From NCBI RefSeq assembly GCF_023115445.1, contig NZ_JALDUI010000001.1, forward strand, positions 1 through 64,000: a stretch of DNA of 64,000 bases, in the 5' to 3' direction. The notes beneath the pieces are model-generated. The model searched no databases, was not told the DNA's origin, and was given only the letters and a program-made list of their open reading frames with translations. The position numbers and the translations under genes are program-made. This stretch comes from Streptococcus sp. oral taxon 431 (lineage in GTDB: Bacteria > Bacillota > Bacilli > Lactobacillales > Streptococcaceae). Position 1 is the first letter of the stretch. Every line of letters begins with the position of its first letter. Positions 1-8,790 of the stretch are shown here, piece by piece.

Positions 1-1098
1 TAAGATTGAAATCACACGCAAACCAAATGGTGATGCGATTGTAACGCCTAAGAAACCAGATGGTTCAACATACCCATCAGGTAGCAAGGTAGTGATTCCA
101 GGTGAAAACAACACACCAATCGAAGTCACAATCGGCGACAATGGTTCAGGTGAAGTACCAAATGACAAGCTTCCTAAGAAAGATGTCCCAGGTACAGGTA
201 AAGTAACAGAACCTAATAAGAAACCATCACAACCAGTAGATGTAACAACACCAGCTCGTAAGACACCAACAGTAGATGTTGAACAAGATCCTAAGACAGG
301 TGACGTTACAGTAACACCGAAGAAACCAGATGGATCAACATTCCCACCAGGAACTAAGGTAGAAATCCCAGGTGAAGATGGTCCAATCACTGTTGAAATC
401 GGTGAAGATGGTAAAGGTAAAGTACCAAATGACAAACTTCCTAAGACAGATGTCCCAGGTACAGGTAAGATTACTGAGCCAGGTCAACCAACAGTTGAAG
501 TTCCAGTAGAAACTCCAGCTAAGGTAACACCAAATGCACCAAGAACTGAAAAACCAGGTAAGATTGAAATCACACGCAAACCAAATGGTGATGCGATTGT
601 AACGCCTAAGAAACCAGATGGTTCAACATACCCATCAGGTAGCAAGGTAGTGATTCCAGGTGAAAACAACACACCAATCGAAGTCACAATCGGCGACAAT
701 GGTTCAGGTGAAGTACCAAATGACAAGCTTCCTAAGAAAGATGTCCCAGGTACAGGAACAGTAACCGAACCGAACAAGAAACCATCACAACCAGTGGATG
801 TAACAACACCAGGTCAAAAGACACCAACAGTAGATGTTGAACAAGATCCTAAGACAGGTGACGTTACAGTAACACCGAAGAAACCAGATGGCTCAACATT
901 CCCACCAGGAACTAAGGTAGAAATCCCAGGTAAAGATGGTAACCCAATCACTGTTACAATCGGTGAAGACGGTAAAGGTAAAGTACCAAACAGTGACCTA
1001 CCAGAAGGAGATGTTCCAGGTACAGGTAAGATTACTGAACCAGGTAAACCAGCAGTGGAAGTTCCAGTAGAAACTCCAGCTAAGGTAACACCAAATAC
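1..1098 (+). repeat. Tandem 558-bp repeats inside the surface protein gene
   Basis: Bases 1-198 recur without change at 559-756, a period of 558 bp (186 residues). After that the copies diverge mostly by silent changes and then by an altered tail. Each 558-bp unit itself contains two related 93-residue modules. Such long identical in-frame blocks are prone to copy-number change. Confidence 0.9.
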
Positions 1099-1390
1099 CC
1101 CAACAGATACAATTCCAGTTGCACCAGTGACACCTGATACGCCAGTCAAACCTGATACGAATGGAGGCTCTGGTCAAGATACACCTACACCAACAACTCC
1201 AAATGCAGTTACTCCGAATGCGGATCAGGTAGATACTAAGACTACTAATGATAATGGAGCTAAATCAAATGATTCTCAAAATGTATTGCCAAATACAGGA
1301 ACAGAATCAAATGCGACTCTTGCATCTCTAGGACTTCTTGGTATACTAGGCGGTCTCGGACTTGCTCTTGGAAAGAAAAAAGAAGACTAA
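2..1390 (+). CDS. LPXTG-anchored repetitive surface protein, C-terminal part
   Basis: The frame is open from the left edge, so the N-terminus and signal peptide lie outside the window. The visible 462 residues are Pro/Lys/Thr/Gly-rich modules built on motifs such as KKPDGSTFPPGTKVEIPG followed by a VPGTGK(I/V)TEP linker, repeated about every 93 residues in two alternating types. A linker rich in Thr, Pro and Asp follows, then the sorting signal L-P-N-T-G (1286-1300), a Gly/Leu-rich membrane stretch and the tail KKKED. This is a classic sortase A substrate covalently attached to peptidoglycan, probably an adhesin whose repeats act as a stalk. Binding partner cannot be read from this part. The anchor is certain; the exact repeat family is not identified. 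Confidence 0.93.
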   Translation, partial: KIEITRKPNGDAIVTPKKPDGSTYPSGSKVVIPGENNTPIEVTIGDNGSGEVPNDKLPKKDVPGTGKVTEPNKKPSQPVDVTTPARKTPTVDVEQDPKTGDVTVTPKKPDGSTFPPGTKVEIPGEDGPITVEIGEDGKGKVPNDKLPKTDVPGTGKITEPGQPTVEVPVETPAKVTPNAPRTEKPGKIEITRKPNGDAIVTPKKPDGSTYPSGSKVVIPGENNTPIEVTIGDNGSGEVPNDKLPKKDVPGTGTVTEPNKKPSQPVDVTTPGQKTPTVDVEQDPKTGDVTVTPKKPDGSTFPPGTKVEIPGKDGNPITVTIGEDGKGKVPNSDLPEGDVPGTGKITEPGKPAVEVPVETPAKVTPNTPTDTIPVAPVTPDTPVKPDTNGGSGQDTPTPTTPNAVTPNADQVDTKTTNDNGAKSNDSQNVLPNTGTESNATLASLGLLGILGGLGLALGKKKED

Positions 1391-1493
1391 AAATTTAGTC
1401 AAATAAACATTCATTCTTTTGTGTTATAAAGACAAACTAGATTGGTTCTGGGAATCATGTTAGTCGTAAAATAAAAAGAATGTTTAGATAAAG

Positions 1494-1547
1494 AAAGCGA
1501 ACAATGCTAGGATTTTGTTAAACGGAATTCTAAGTATTGTTCGCTTT
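1494..1547 (+). terminator. Hairpin after the surface protein gene
   Basis: Perfect 12-bp inverted repeat (arms 1494-1505 and 1536-1547) with a 30-nt loop, about 100 bp after the stop codon. The 3' arm ends in TTT and abuts the hemW -10 box, so it may terminate the upstream transcript or affect hemW initiation. Bases 1391-1493 show nothing else. Confidence 0.5.
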
Positions 1548-1549
1548 TG

Positions 1550-1566
1550 TGGTATAATAAATACTA
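1550..1566 (+). promoter_or_regulatory. Extended -10 promoter of hemW, likely leaderless start
   Basis: TGG followed by TATAAT at 1553-1558 is an extended -10 box. The ATG of hemW is at 1566, about where transcription should begin, and there is no Shine-Dalgarno sequence, so the mRNA is probably leaderless. Confidence 0.65.
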
Positions 1567-2696
1567 TGCAGAAGAAACCGACATCAGCCTACGTGCACAT
1601 ACCATTTTGCACACAGATTTGTTATTATTGTGACTTTTCCAAGGTCTTTATTAAAAATCAGCCAGTAGACAGTTATCTAGAGCATCTACTGCAAGAATTT
1701 CATTCTTATGATATTCACAAATTGCGTACACTCTATATTGGTGGTGGGACACCGACAGCCTTGTCCGCTTCTCAATTGGAAGTTTTGTTAGAAGGATTGA
1801 CTAAAAACTTAGATTTGTCAGTCTTAGAAGAATTGACTATTGAGGCTAATCCTGGTGACCTGGATGCTGATAAGATTGCTATTCTGCAAAATTCTGCAGT
1901 TAATCGTGTTTCACTAGGTGTTCAGACCTTTGATGATAAAATGCTGAAAAAGATAGGGCGTAGTCATACGGAAAAGGATATTTATGAAAATATTGATCGT
2001 CTCAAACTGGCTGGTTTTGACAATATTTCCATTGACTTAATTTACGCACTTCCTGGGCAGACCATGGATCAGGTAAAGGACAATGTCGCTAAGGCAATTG
2101 CCCTTGATATTCCTCATATGAGTCTCTATAGCTTAATTTTAGAAAATCATACGGTCTTTATGAATCGTATGAGACGAGGGAAATTACCTCTTCCTAAGGA
2201 AGAATTAGAAGCAGAGATGTTTGAGTATATCATTGCAGAACTAGAACGAGCTGGATTTGAGCACTATGAAATTTCTAATTTTTCTAAGCCAGGCTTTGAA
2301 AGTCGACATAATCTCATGTACTGGGATAATGCCGAGTATTATGGAATAGGTGCAGGTGCGTCTGGCTATGTAGATAGTGTTCGCTATAAAAATCATGGTC
2401 CTATCCGCCATTATTTAAAGGCGGTAGAAGAGGGAAGTGCTCGTATCAATGAAGAACACCTGAGTCAAAGGGAGCAAATGGAAGAAGAGATGTTTCTCGG
2501 CCTTCGCAAGAAGTCAGGAGTTTCGATGGCACGCTTTGAAGAAAAATTCGAACGGTCTTTCCAGGAACTGTATGGAGAAATCGTCAAAGACTTGATTCAA
2601 CAAGGTCTCATGCAGCTTGATGGTGACCGTGTTCGTATGACCAAGAGAGGTCTCTTTTTAGGAGATACAGTAGCGGAACGATTTATATTGGAGTAA
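1566..2696 (+). CDS. hemW: HemW, radical SAM heme chaperone
   Basis: A 376-residue radical SAM protein of the HemN/HemW type. The cluster motif C-x3-C-x2-C is at Cys15, Cys19 and Cys22, followed by GGGTPTAL (SAM-binding region) and a C-terminal HemN domain. HemW is a heme-binding chaperone thought to deliver heme to respiratory proteins; older annotations call it coproporphyrinogen III oxidase. Streptococci do not make heme, so its job here is unclear. The open frame extends to 1515, but ATG 1566 was chosen because the upstream residues overlap the promoter and hairpin and family members start with MQKKPTSAYVHIPFC. It begins a run of genes separated by 4-10 nt (thioesterase, HAD, DUF1461). 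Confidence 0.9.
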   Translation: MQKKPTSAYVHIPFCTQICYYCDFSKVFIKNQPVDSYLEHLLQEFHSYDIHKLRTLYIGGGTPTALSASQLEVLLEGLTKNLDLSVLEELTIEANPGDLDADKIAILQNSAVNRVSLGVQTFDDKMLKKIGRSHTEKDIYENIDRLKLAGFDNISIDLIYALPGQTMDQVKDNVAKAIALDIPHMSLYSLILENHTVFMNRMRRGKLPLPKEELEAEMFEYIIAELERAGFEHYEISNFSKPGFESRHNLMYWDNAEYYGIGAGASGYVDSVRYKNHGPIRHYLKAVEEGSARINEEHLSQREQMEEEMFLGLRKKSGVSMARFEEKFERSFQELYGEIVKDLIQQGLMQLDGDRVRMTKRGLFLGDTVAERFILE

Positions 2697-2700
2697 AATT

Positions 2701-3438
2701 ATGGGCTTAACTTATCAAATGAAGATGAAAATTCCTTTTGATATGGCTGACATGAATGGTCATATCAAGCTACCAGACCTTATCTTGTTGTCCCTCCAGG
2801 TATCTGGTATGCAGTCAATTGAACTGGGAGTGAGTGACAAGGATGTTTTAGAACAGTATAATCTGGTCTGGATTATCACAGATTATGATATCGATGTGGT
2901 TCGTTTGCCTCGTTTTTCTGAGGAAATCACCATTGAAACAGAAGCTTTGACCTATAATCGTCTATTTTGCTACCGACGCTTTACCATTTACGATGGAGCT
3001 GGTCAAGAGATCGTTCATATGGCAGCTACCTTTGTCCTTATGGATCGTGAGAGTCGAAAGGTTCATCCTGTAGTAGCAGAAATTGTCGCCCCTTATCAAT
3101 CTGAGTTTTCTAAGAAACTGGTCCGTGGGCCAAAATATAGAGAGCTGGAAGAAGCGATAAGCAAGGATTATCACGTTCGTTTCTATGACTTAGATATGAA
3201 TGGTCACGTCAATAACAGCAAATACCTAGATTGGATTTTTGAGGTCATGGGAGCCGATTTCCTGATTAACCATATCCCTAAAAAAATTAACCTCAAATAT
3301 GTTAAGGAAGTTCGACCAGGTGGAATGATTACTTCTAGTTATGAATTAAATGGATTAGAGAGTAATCATCAAGTCACAAGTGATGGCGATATCAATGCCC
3401 AGGCAAAGATAACTTGGCAAGAAATTAACGAAGATTAG
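2701..3438 (+). CDS. Acyl-ACP thioesterase
   Basis: A 245-residue protein of the FatA/FatB-like bacterial acyl-ACP thioesterase family, which hydrolyses acyl-ACP to release free fatty acids in the cytoplasm. It contains two hotdog halves: the N-terminal DMADMNGHI and the C-terminal [18 protein letters not shown], which carries the conserved Asn/His-containing active-site region. Length is normal. It starts 4 nt after hemW and ends 10 nt before the HAD gene, so it is very likely co-transcribed. Substrate chain length cannot be inferred. Confidence 0.87.
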   Translation: MGLTYQMKMKIPFDMADMNGHIKLPDLILLSLQVSGMQSIELGVSDKDVLEQYNLVWIITDYDIDVVRLPRFSEEITIETEALTYNRLFCYRRFTIYDGAGQEIVHMAATFVLMDRESRKVHPVVAEIVAPYQSEFSKKLVRGPKYRELEEAISKDYHVRFYDLDMNGHVNNSKYLDWIFEVMGADFLINHIPKKINLKYVKEVRPGGMITSSYELNGLESNHQVTSDGDINAQAKITWQEINED

Positions 3439-3448
3439 AAAGAAAGAT

Positions 3449-4222
3449 ATGACTTATAAAGGATATTTAATTGATTTAGACGGAACGATCTATAAGGGGA
3501 AAGATAGAATCCCTGCGGGAGAGGCTTTTGTTCACGAGTTACAAAAAAGAGAGATTCCTTATCTTTTTGTAACAAACAACACCACTCGTACACCTGAAAG
3601 TGTTCAAGAGATGTTAGCCAATCAGTTTAACATTGACACGCCTGTATCGACGATCTATACTGCAACTTTAGCGACTATTGATTACATGAATGACCTAGGA
3701 CTTGAAAAGACAGTCTATGTCATCGGAGAAGCAGGCCTAAAGGAGGCCATTCAAGCAGCAGGGTATGTCGAAGATAAAGAGAATCCAGCCTATGTGGTTG
3801 TTGGTTTGGACTGGCAAGTAGACTATGAAAAATTTGCTAAGGCAACCCTAGCTATCCATAAAGGTGCTCACTTTATCGGTACCAACCCTGATTTGAACAT
3901 CCCGACGGAACGTGGACTTTTGCCTGGTGCCGGTTCACTGATTACTCTTCTTGAAGCAGCAACTCGTGTAAAACCAGTTTATATTGGAAAACCTAATGCG
4001 ATTATTATGGACAAGGCTGTTGAACACCTAGGACTTAAACGCCAAGAAATTGTCATGGTGGGAGATAATTATCTTACTGATATTCGAGCTGGTATTGACA
4101 ATGGCATTCCTAGTCTTTTGGTAACGACAGGATTTACAAAACCTGAAGAAGTAGAGGATTTGCCAATTGAACCAACTCATGTCCTTTCAAGTCTAGCGGA
4201 GTGGAATTTCGATGAAAACTAA
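3449..4222 (+). CDS. HAD superfamily IIA phosphatase (NagD-like, TIGR01457 type)
   Basis: 257 residues with all HAD motifs: DLDGTIYKG near the N-terminus (nucleophile Asp9), TNNTTRTP (motif II), a conserved Lys in GKPNAIIM and [12 protein letters not shown] (motif IV). The C2-type cap lies between motifs II and III, as in NagD and other class IIA enzymes acting on small sugar phosphates or nucleotides. The true substrate is unknown. It overlaps the next gene by 11 nt, consistent with translational coupling. Confidence 0.88.
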   Translation: MTYKGYLIDLDGTIYKGKDRIPAGEAFVHELQKREIPYLFVTNNTTRTPESVQEMLANQFNIDTPVSTIYTATLATIDYMNDLGLEKTVYVIGEAGLKEAIQAAGYVEDKENPAYVVVGLDWQVDYEKFAKATLAIHKGAHFIGTNPDLNIPTERGLLPGAGSLITLLEAATRVKPVYIGKPNAIIMDKAVEHLGLKRQEIVMVGDNYLTDIRAGIDNGIPSLLVTTGFTKPEEVEDLPIEPTHVLSSLAEWNFDEN

Positions 4223-4835
4223 GTTTACTTTTGTAGGAAGTATTCTCTTTCTCCTCTCGCTTGCGATTTTATTGACCATTTACCTGGCTTGGTTGGTTTA
4301 CCCTCTGGAGATTTCTTGGTTAAACTTGACAAATCGTGTTCATCTGCAACCTCAGACCATCCAGCATAATTTTAATGCTTTGATGGATTATTTGACCAAT
4401 CCATTGAGTCAAGTATTGGAAATGCCGGATTTTCCTTCATCTGCATCTGGAATCCATCATTTTGCAGTTGTGAAGGGACTTTTCCATCTTGCTCAAGGAG
4501 TAGCAGTAGTAACTCTACCGATTTTCTATCTTTTTTGGAAGCAAGTTATTCAGAAAGGTTTTCTGCCACTTTATCGTAGAGCACTCTTAATCATACTTTC
4601 TCTACCTTTGGTTCTTGGTTTAGTTGGTGTCTTCATTGGTTTTGAACAATTCTTTACCTTATTTCATCAGATTCTTTTTGTAGGTGATGATACCTGGCTG
4701 TTTGATCCAGCAAAAGATCCTGTCATTCTCATCCTACCAGAGAACTTTTTCCTCCATGCCTTTCTCCTATTTTTCTGCTTGTATGAATTGATTTTTGGAT
4801 TTATGTACCTACAGAGTCGAAAAACAAATAGATAA
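4212..4835 (+). CDS. DUF1461 / TIGR01906 membrane protein, possible Lit-type lipoprotein acyl transferase
   Basis: 207 residues with four predicted membrane helices (about 7-30, 85-106, 123-146, 176-198). It resembles the TIGR01906/DUF1461 family. That family includes Lit, which moves an acyl chain within diacylglyceryl lipoproteins to give the lyso form in some low-GC Firmicutes. Conserved-looking histidines lie in the loop before helix 2 ([13 protein letters not shown]) and at the start of helix 4 (FFLHAF). Family assignment is from general resemblance; activity is inferred. It overlaps the upstream HAD gene and ends the hemW operon. Confidence 0.7.
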   Translation: MKTKFTFVGSILFLLSLAILLTIYLAWLVYPLEISWLNLTNRVHLQPQTIQHNFNALMDYLTNPLSQVLEMPDFPSSASGIHHFAVVKGLFHLAQGVAVVTLPIFYLFWKQVIQKGFLPLYRRALLIILSLPLVLGLVGVFIGFEQFFTLFHQILFVGDDTWLFDPAKDPVILILPENFFLHAFLLFFCLYELIFGFMYLQSRKTNR

Positions 4836-4935
4836 GTGAAGAAAAGTATTACTGATTCCAAATAAAATGTAGGAAAAACTATCGTTTATAACATAAATAT
4901 TTCTATATTTAAGCAAAACATTCATATGTGATTCT

Positions 4936-4971
4936 AAAAAACCTATTTTTCTTGAAAAAGTAGGTTTTTTT
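4936..4971 (+). terminator. Rho-independent terminator
   Basis: Stem AAAAACCTA...TAGGTTTTT with an adjoining A/T-rich extension and a T7 run, between the DUF1461 gene and spxA. Confidence 0.8.
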
Positions 4972-4982
4972 ACGGAAATAAC

Positions 4983-5011
4983 TAGTCAAGCGCTTTATTT
5001 TTTTGTATAAT
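4983..5011 (+). promoter_or_regulatory. Promoter of spxA operon
   Basis: TAGTCA (4983-4988), a 17-nt spacer, and TATAAT (5006-5011). The -35 matches TTGACA in four of six positions. Confidence 0.65.
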
Positions 5012-5044
5012 AGAAATAGAAAAGTATGTAAAGAAGAGGAAAGC

Positions 5045-5446
5045 ATGATTACACTATTTTTATCACCGAGTTGTACATCATGTCGTAAAGCAAAGGCCTG
5101 GCTCGAGAATCATAAAGTGCCATTCCAAGAGCATAATATTATGACCAGCCCTTTAACGAGAAAAGAACTGCAACACATTCTTTCCTTGACCGAAAATGGT
5201 ACTGATGACATCATCTCGACTCGTTCAAAGATTTTTCAAAAATTGAATATTGATGTAGAGAGTATCTCAGTATCGGAGTTGCTTCATTTAATTGAGCAGT
5301 ATCCGAGTCTTTTGCGTCGTCCGATTATTATTGACGCAAAGCGGATGCAAATCGGTTTTAATGAAGATGAGATTCGTGCTTTTCTCCCTCGTAGTTACCG
5401 TAAACAAGAACTGAAAGAAGCTACATTGAGAGCTGGTATTAATTAG
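5045..5446 (+). CDS. spxA: Spx family transcriptional regulator
   Basis: 133 residues of the ArsC/thioredoxin-fold Spx family. The redox switch C-x-x-C (CTSC, residues 10-13) is present, and Arg/Lys-rich ends match Spx. Spx binds the RNA polymerase alpha C-terminal domain and controls oxidative-stress genes. The frame is open from 5003 but ATG 5045 follows GAAGAGGAAAGC and gives the usual MITLF start. The sequence and neighbours (UPF0223, SuhB-like gene) match the streptococcal SpxA1 locus rather than SpxA2, from memory of the family. The next gene starts directly after its stop codon. Confidence 0.9.
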   Translation: MITLFLSPSCTSCRKAKAWLENHKVPFQEHNIMTSPLTRKELQHILSLTENGTDDIISTRSKIFQKLNIDVESISVSELLHLIEQYPSLLRRPIIIDAKRMQIGFNEDEIRAFLPRSYRKQELKEATLRAGIN

Positions 5447-5725
5447 ATGAATAAACAGTATAGTTACCCACTAGATTTGTCGTGGAGCACTGAAGAACTT
5501 GCTTCAGTGCTTTCTTTTTTTAATGATGTTGAAGCAGCCTATGAGACTAAGGTAGAGGCAAAAAAACTACTAGATTCCTATAAGGGATTCAAAGCAGTTG
5601 TTCCAAGTAAGAGTGAAGAAAAACGCTTGGGCCGTGAATTTGAAACTGCGAGTGGTTATTCCTTCTATCGAGTTGTCCAATTAGCCAAAGAGCAAGAGGA
5701 AGGGAAGATTTCGCTTGGAAAATAA
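5447..5725 (+). CDS. UPF0223 family protein
   Basis: A 92-residue soluble protein beginning [18 protein letters not shown] and ending with a basic helix, typical of the UPF0223 family (B. subtilis YktA-like), whose function is unknown. It begins at the base after the spxA stop and overlaps the next gene by 11 nt, so the three genes are translationally linked. Confidence 0.85.
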   Translation: MNKQYSYPLDLSWSTEELASVLSFFNDVEAAYETKVEAKKLLDSYKGFKAVVPSKSEEKRLGREFETASGYSFYRVVQLAKEQEEGKISLGK

Positions 5726-6482
5726 ATTTGCGTTTGCCAAAGAGATTGTCAAGGAAGCAGCGAGCTATATTCGAAAACATATGAAGGATGATCTTCATGT
5801 TGAGAGAAAAACCTCGCCGACAGACTTGGTGACTCGTTTGGATAAGGAAGTCCAGAATTTTTTGGTTGATAGGATTCGTTCGAATTATCCTGATGACCAA
5901 TTTTGTGCAGAAGAGGGTTGTCTGCGTGCTTCAGTTGGATATGGATCTGTTTGGGTCATTGATCCCATTGATGGTACTAACAACTTTGTCGCCCAAGGTG
6001 AAGATTTCGCCATTATGGTAGCGTATTTTGAAAACGGTGTGGGTCAGTTTGGGATCATTTATGATGTCATGAAAGGTCATTGTTATCATGGAGGAGGTGC
6101 TTTTCAGGCCTGTCTCAATGAAGAACTCTTGCCGAACTTTAAGGATAAGCCCTTGCGAGATTTTCTAATTGCGAGTAATGCTGGTATGTTGGAAACAAAC
6201 GCTTGGGGTGTAGCAGAATTGGCTAATGCTTCACTTGGTGTGCGAATATATGGAAGTGCGGCTATTAGTTTTTCAAAAATATTATCTGGTCAGCTATTGA
6301 CCTATATCACCTATCTCCAACCTTGGGACTATGCTGCAGCTAGTATCATAGGAGAAAGTTTAGGGTATCAGATTGTAACCTTAACTGGAGAACCGGTGGA
6401 TTTTCAGACACGACAACCAATTATGATGGTTCCAACTGACAAGTTGGCAGAAATCCAATCCTATATCTATGAAAGGAAATAA
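5715..6482 (+). CDS. Inositol monophosphatase family protein (SuhB-like)
   Basis: 255 residues with the metal-binding motifs of the family: EEG (following the FCA stretch), DPIDGTNNF and WDYAA near the C-terminus. These enzymes are Mg-dependent, Li-sensitive phosphatases acting on inositol phosphates, fructose-1,6-bisphosphate or PAP; the substrate here cannot be read. The start is TTG at 5715, inside the UPF0223 gene and preceded by AGGAAGGGAAG; no ATG is available near the N-terminus of the family alignment. Confidence 0.87.
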   Translation: MENKFAFAKEIVKEAASYIRKHMKDDLHVERKTSPTDLVTRLDKEVQNFLVDRIRSNYPDDQFCAEEGCLRASVGYGSVWVIDPIDGTNNFVAQGEDFAIMVAYFENGVGQFGIIYDVMKGHCYHGGGAFQACLNEELLPNFKDKPLRDFLIASNAGMLETNAWGVAELANASLGVRIYGSAAISFSKILSGQLLTYITYLQPWDYAAASIIGESLGYQIVTLTGEPVDFQTRQPIMMVPTDKLAEIQSYIYERK

Positions 6483-6488
6483 ACTTAC

Positions 6489-7802
6489 ATGCAATTTCCA
6501 GAAGGATTTGTAAAAAAATATGAAGCAATATTGGGAGATGAGGCAAGAGCTTTTCTTGCCTCTTTTGATGATGAGGCAGTTTCCGCCTTTCGCATCAATC
6601 CCTTAAAAGAAAGACAAGTTTCTTTTTCAGATGCTATTCCAAATACACCCTGGGGCTACTATGGAAAGGTTTCTGGAAAATCTCCTGAGCATGTAACAGG
6701 TTTGGTCTATTCCCAAGAACCTGCTGCACAAATGGTTGCACAAGTAGCTCAACCAAAACCAGGTATGAAGGTCTTGGACTTGGCAGCGGCTCCCGGTGGG
6801 AAATCCACTCAACTGGCAGCCTATCTTGCAGGCGAAGGTCTTCTTGTTTCCAATGAAATTTCTAGCAAGCGAGCAAAGATTTTGGTTGAAAATATGGAAC
6901 GGTTTGGAGCGTCAAATGTAGTTGTGACCAATGAATCTGCCGATCGTTTGGCTAAAGTGTTTAAGGGATATTTTGACCTAATTGTTCTAGATGCTCCATG
7001 TTCTGGAGAAGGAATGTTCCGAAAACAGCCAGATGCTATGGATTATTGGAGTGTAGAATATCCAAGCCAATGTGCTGACTTGCAGCGTGAAATTCTAGAG
7101 GATGCAGTCACCATGTTGGCTAATGGTGGACGTTTGGTCTATTCAACCTGTACCTGGGCCCCAGAAGAAAACGAAGAAATTATCAAATGGTTACTGGATA
7201 GTTATGATTTTGAATTGATTCCAATCGAACCTATCAATGGTATGGCTCCTGGGATTGATTTTTCTGAGACAGCTAGAATGTACCCACATCACTTTAAGGG
7301 AGAGGGCCAGTTTGTTGCCCATTTGCAATTTCGAGGGGAAAATAAGGCCTCTAAATTCAAGCCATCTAAGTCTAATCTCTCTCGAGAGCAGCTTTCTTTA
7401 TGGCAAGATTTTGAAAAAAAACACCTAAAGATTAATTTGCCAGGTATTTTACAGACTTTTGGTGACCAACTGTATCTCTTGCCTGAAGTTCTACCAGATT
7501 TGGGTAAACTTAGGATTGCACGAAACGGACTTCATCTTGGAACCTTTAAGAAAAAACGTTTTGAACCAAGTTTTGCACTTGGCCTAGCTTTGAAACCAAG
7601 TTTAGTCAATCAAGTCATTGAAATACATCAAGAAGACTTCTTTAGATACGTAGCTGGTGAAACAGTTCAGCTGGCTGAAACTTTGCCAAATGGCTGGTAC
7701 CAAGTTTTGGTTGGTGGGAATGGTCTAGGTTTTGCAAAAATGACCGGAAATACCTTGAAGAACTATTTCCCTAAGGGTTTGAGGTTTAAGGTAAAAAACT
7801 AG
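6489..7802 (+). CDS. rsmF: RsmF/RsmB-family rRNA cytosine-C5 methyltransferase
   Basis: 437 residues. The Rossmann SAM domain shows DLAAAPGGKSTQLA (motif I), DAPCSGEGMFRKQP (motif IV, catalytic Cys) and STCTW (motif VI, second Cys), the two-cysteine signature of RNA m5C methyltransferases. The C-terminal part (after about residue 290) is the RsmF-type PUA-like region with GWYQVLVGGNGLGFAK. It modifies 16S rRNA, probably with several targets in Firmicutes. It lies 6 nt after the SuhB-like gene and so closes the spxA operon. Confidence 0.88.
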   Translation: MQFPEGFVKKYEAILGDEARAFLASFDDEAVSAFRINPLKERQVSFSDAIPNTPWGYYGKVSGKSPEHVTGLVYSQEPAAQMVAQVAQPKPGMKVLDLAAAPGGKSTQLAAYLAGEGLLVSNEISSKRAKILVENMERFGASNVVVTNESADRLAKVFKGYFDLIVLDAPCSGEGMFRKQPDAMDYWSVEYPSQCADLQREILEDAVTMLANGGRLVYSTCTWAPEENEEIIKWLLDSYDFELIPIEPINGMAPGIDFSETARMYPHHFKGEGQFVAHLQFRGENKASKFKPSKSNLSREQLSLWQDFEKKHLKINLPGILQTFGDQLYLLPEVLPDLGKLRIARNGLHLGTFKKKRFEPSFALGLALKPSLVNQVIEIHQEDFFRYVAGETVQLAETLPNGWYQVLVGGNGLGFAKMTGNTLKNYFPKGLRFKVKN

Positions 7803-7828
7803 TCAAAATCAGTATTCTATGTTATAGT
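7800..7828 (+). promoter_or_regulatory. Candidate promoter of the pst operon
   Basis: TAGTCA (7800-7805), 17-nt spacer, TATAGT (7823-7828). The -35 overlaps the rsmF stop codon. Expected transcription start is near 7835. A PhoP/PnpR box was looked for but no clear one could be assigned. Confidence 0.5.
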
Positions 7829-7834
7829 GGAAGT

Positions 7835-7912
7835 ATGGATTTTTTGCATAAAACATTAGAAAATAGGGCGAAATTCCAAGCTATTCATCATTATTTTCAA
7901 GGAGACAAATAG
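7835..7912 (+). CDS. 25-codon ORF upstream of pstS, possible leader peptide
   Basis: ATG at 7835 opens a 25-residue frame ([14 protein letters not shown], then [11 protein letters not shown]) whose TAG stop overlaps the GTG start of pstS by one base. The ATG sits where transcription from the 7800-7828 promoter should begin and it has no Shine-Dalgarno sequence, so it would be read as a leaderless message. The pstS ribosome binding site AAGGAG (7899-7904) lies inside this ORF. Either a translated leader coupling pstS expression to its own translation, or a chance frame. Confidence 0.35.
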   Translation: MDFLHKTLENRAKFQAIHHYFQGDK

Positions 7913-8790
7913 TGAAAAAATTTAAAAAACTCACCCTCTTTCTTGCAACTTTTTTACTTGCTGGTTCACTAGCAGGATGTGCAAGTTGGATTGATCGTGG
8001 GGAGTCAATGACGGCTGTTGGCTCAACTGCCCTCCAACCTTTAGTCGAGGCGGCAGCAGATGAATTTGCATCAGCTCATATCGGTAAAACGGTCAATGTT
8101 CAAGGTGGAGGTTCTGGTACAGGACTATCGCAGGTTCAGTCAGGAGCAGTAGATGTCGGAAACTCGGATGTATTTGCTGAGGAAAAAGACGGTATTGATG
8201 CTTCAGCCTTGGTCGATCATAAGGTAGCTGTTGCAGGTTTGGCTGTTATTATCAATAAAGAAGTAGATGTTGATAATCTAACGACAGATCAACTCCGACA
8301 AATCTTCACTGGAGAAATTACCAACTGGAAAGAAGTCGGCGGGAAAGATTTAGCCATCTCTATAATCAACCGTGCGGCTAGTTCAGGTTCTCGTGCAACC
8401 TTTGATAGTGTGATCATGAATGGTCAATCAGCAATGCAAAGTCAGGAACAGGATTCAAACGGGATGGTCAAATCAATCGTTTCTCAAACCCCTGGAGCTA
8501 TTTCCTACCTAGCCTTTGCATATGTCGATGATTCGGTTGGGACAATCAAACTCAATGGTTATGAACCAATTTCAGAGAATGTGACCACGAATAATTGGCC
8601 TTTGTGGTCTTATGAACATATGTATACACTTGGTGAGCCAAATGAATTGGTTGCCGAATTCTTAAACTTTATCCTTTCAGACGAAGCTCAGAACGGAATC
8701 GTTAAAGGAATGGGCTATATTTCTGTTAAGGAAATGAAGGTTGAAAAAGATGCTGCAGGAACTGTAACAGCGCTAGAAGGGAGTCAATAA
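7912..8790 (+). CDS. pstS: PstS, phosphate-binding lipoprotein
   Basis: 292 residues starting GTG, with AAGGAG seven bases upstream. Signal peptide with lipobox L-A-G-C (lipidated Cys23), then the phosphate-binding protein core: [33 protein letters not shown] and [12 protein letters not shown], which line the phosphate site. It captures orthophosphate outside the membrane for the PstCAB transporter. It is the first gene of a six-gene operon, with 1-nt overlap to pstC. The operon order with two pstB genes and phoU matches the second (pst2) system of S. pneumoniae. Confidence 0.95.
   Translation: MKKFKKLTLFLATFLLAGSLAGCASWIDRGESMTAVGSTALQPLVEAAADEFASAHIGKTVNVQGGGSGTGLSQVQSGAVDVGNSDVFAEEKDGIDASALVDHKVAVAGLAVIINKEVDVDNLTTDQLRQIFTGEITNWKEVGGKDLAISIINRAASSGSRATFDSVIMNGQSAMQSQEQDSNGMVKSIVSQTPGAISYLAFAYVDDSVGTIKLNGYEPISENVTTNNWPLWSYEHMYTLGEPNELVAEFLNFILSDEAQNGIVKGMGYISVKEMKVEKDAAGTVTALEGSQ

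Noticed and set aside
484-1149. Two minus-strand ORFs opposite the surface protein repeats
   Set aside because: Mirror frames of a repetitive Pro/Thr/Lys coding sequence, without start signals.
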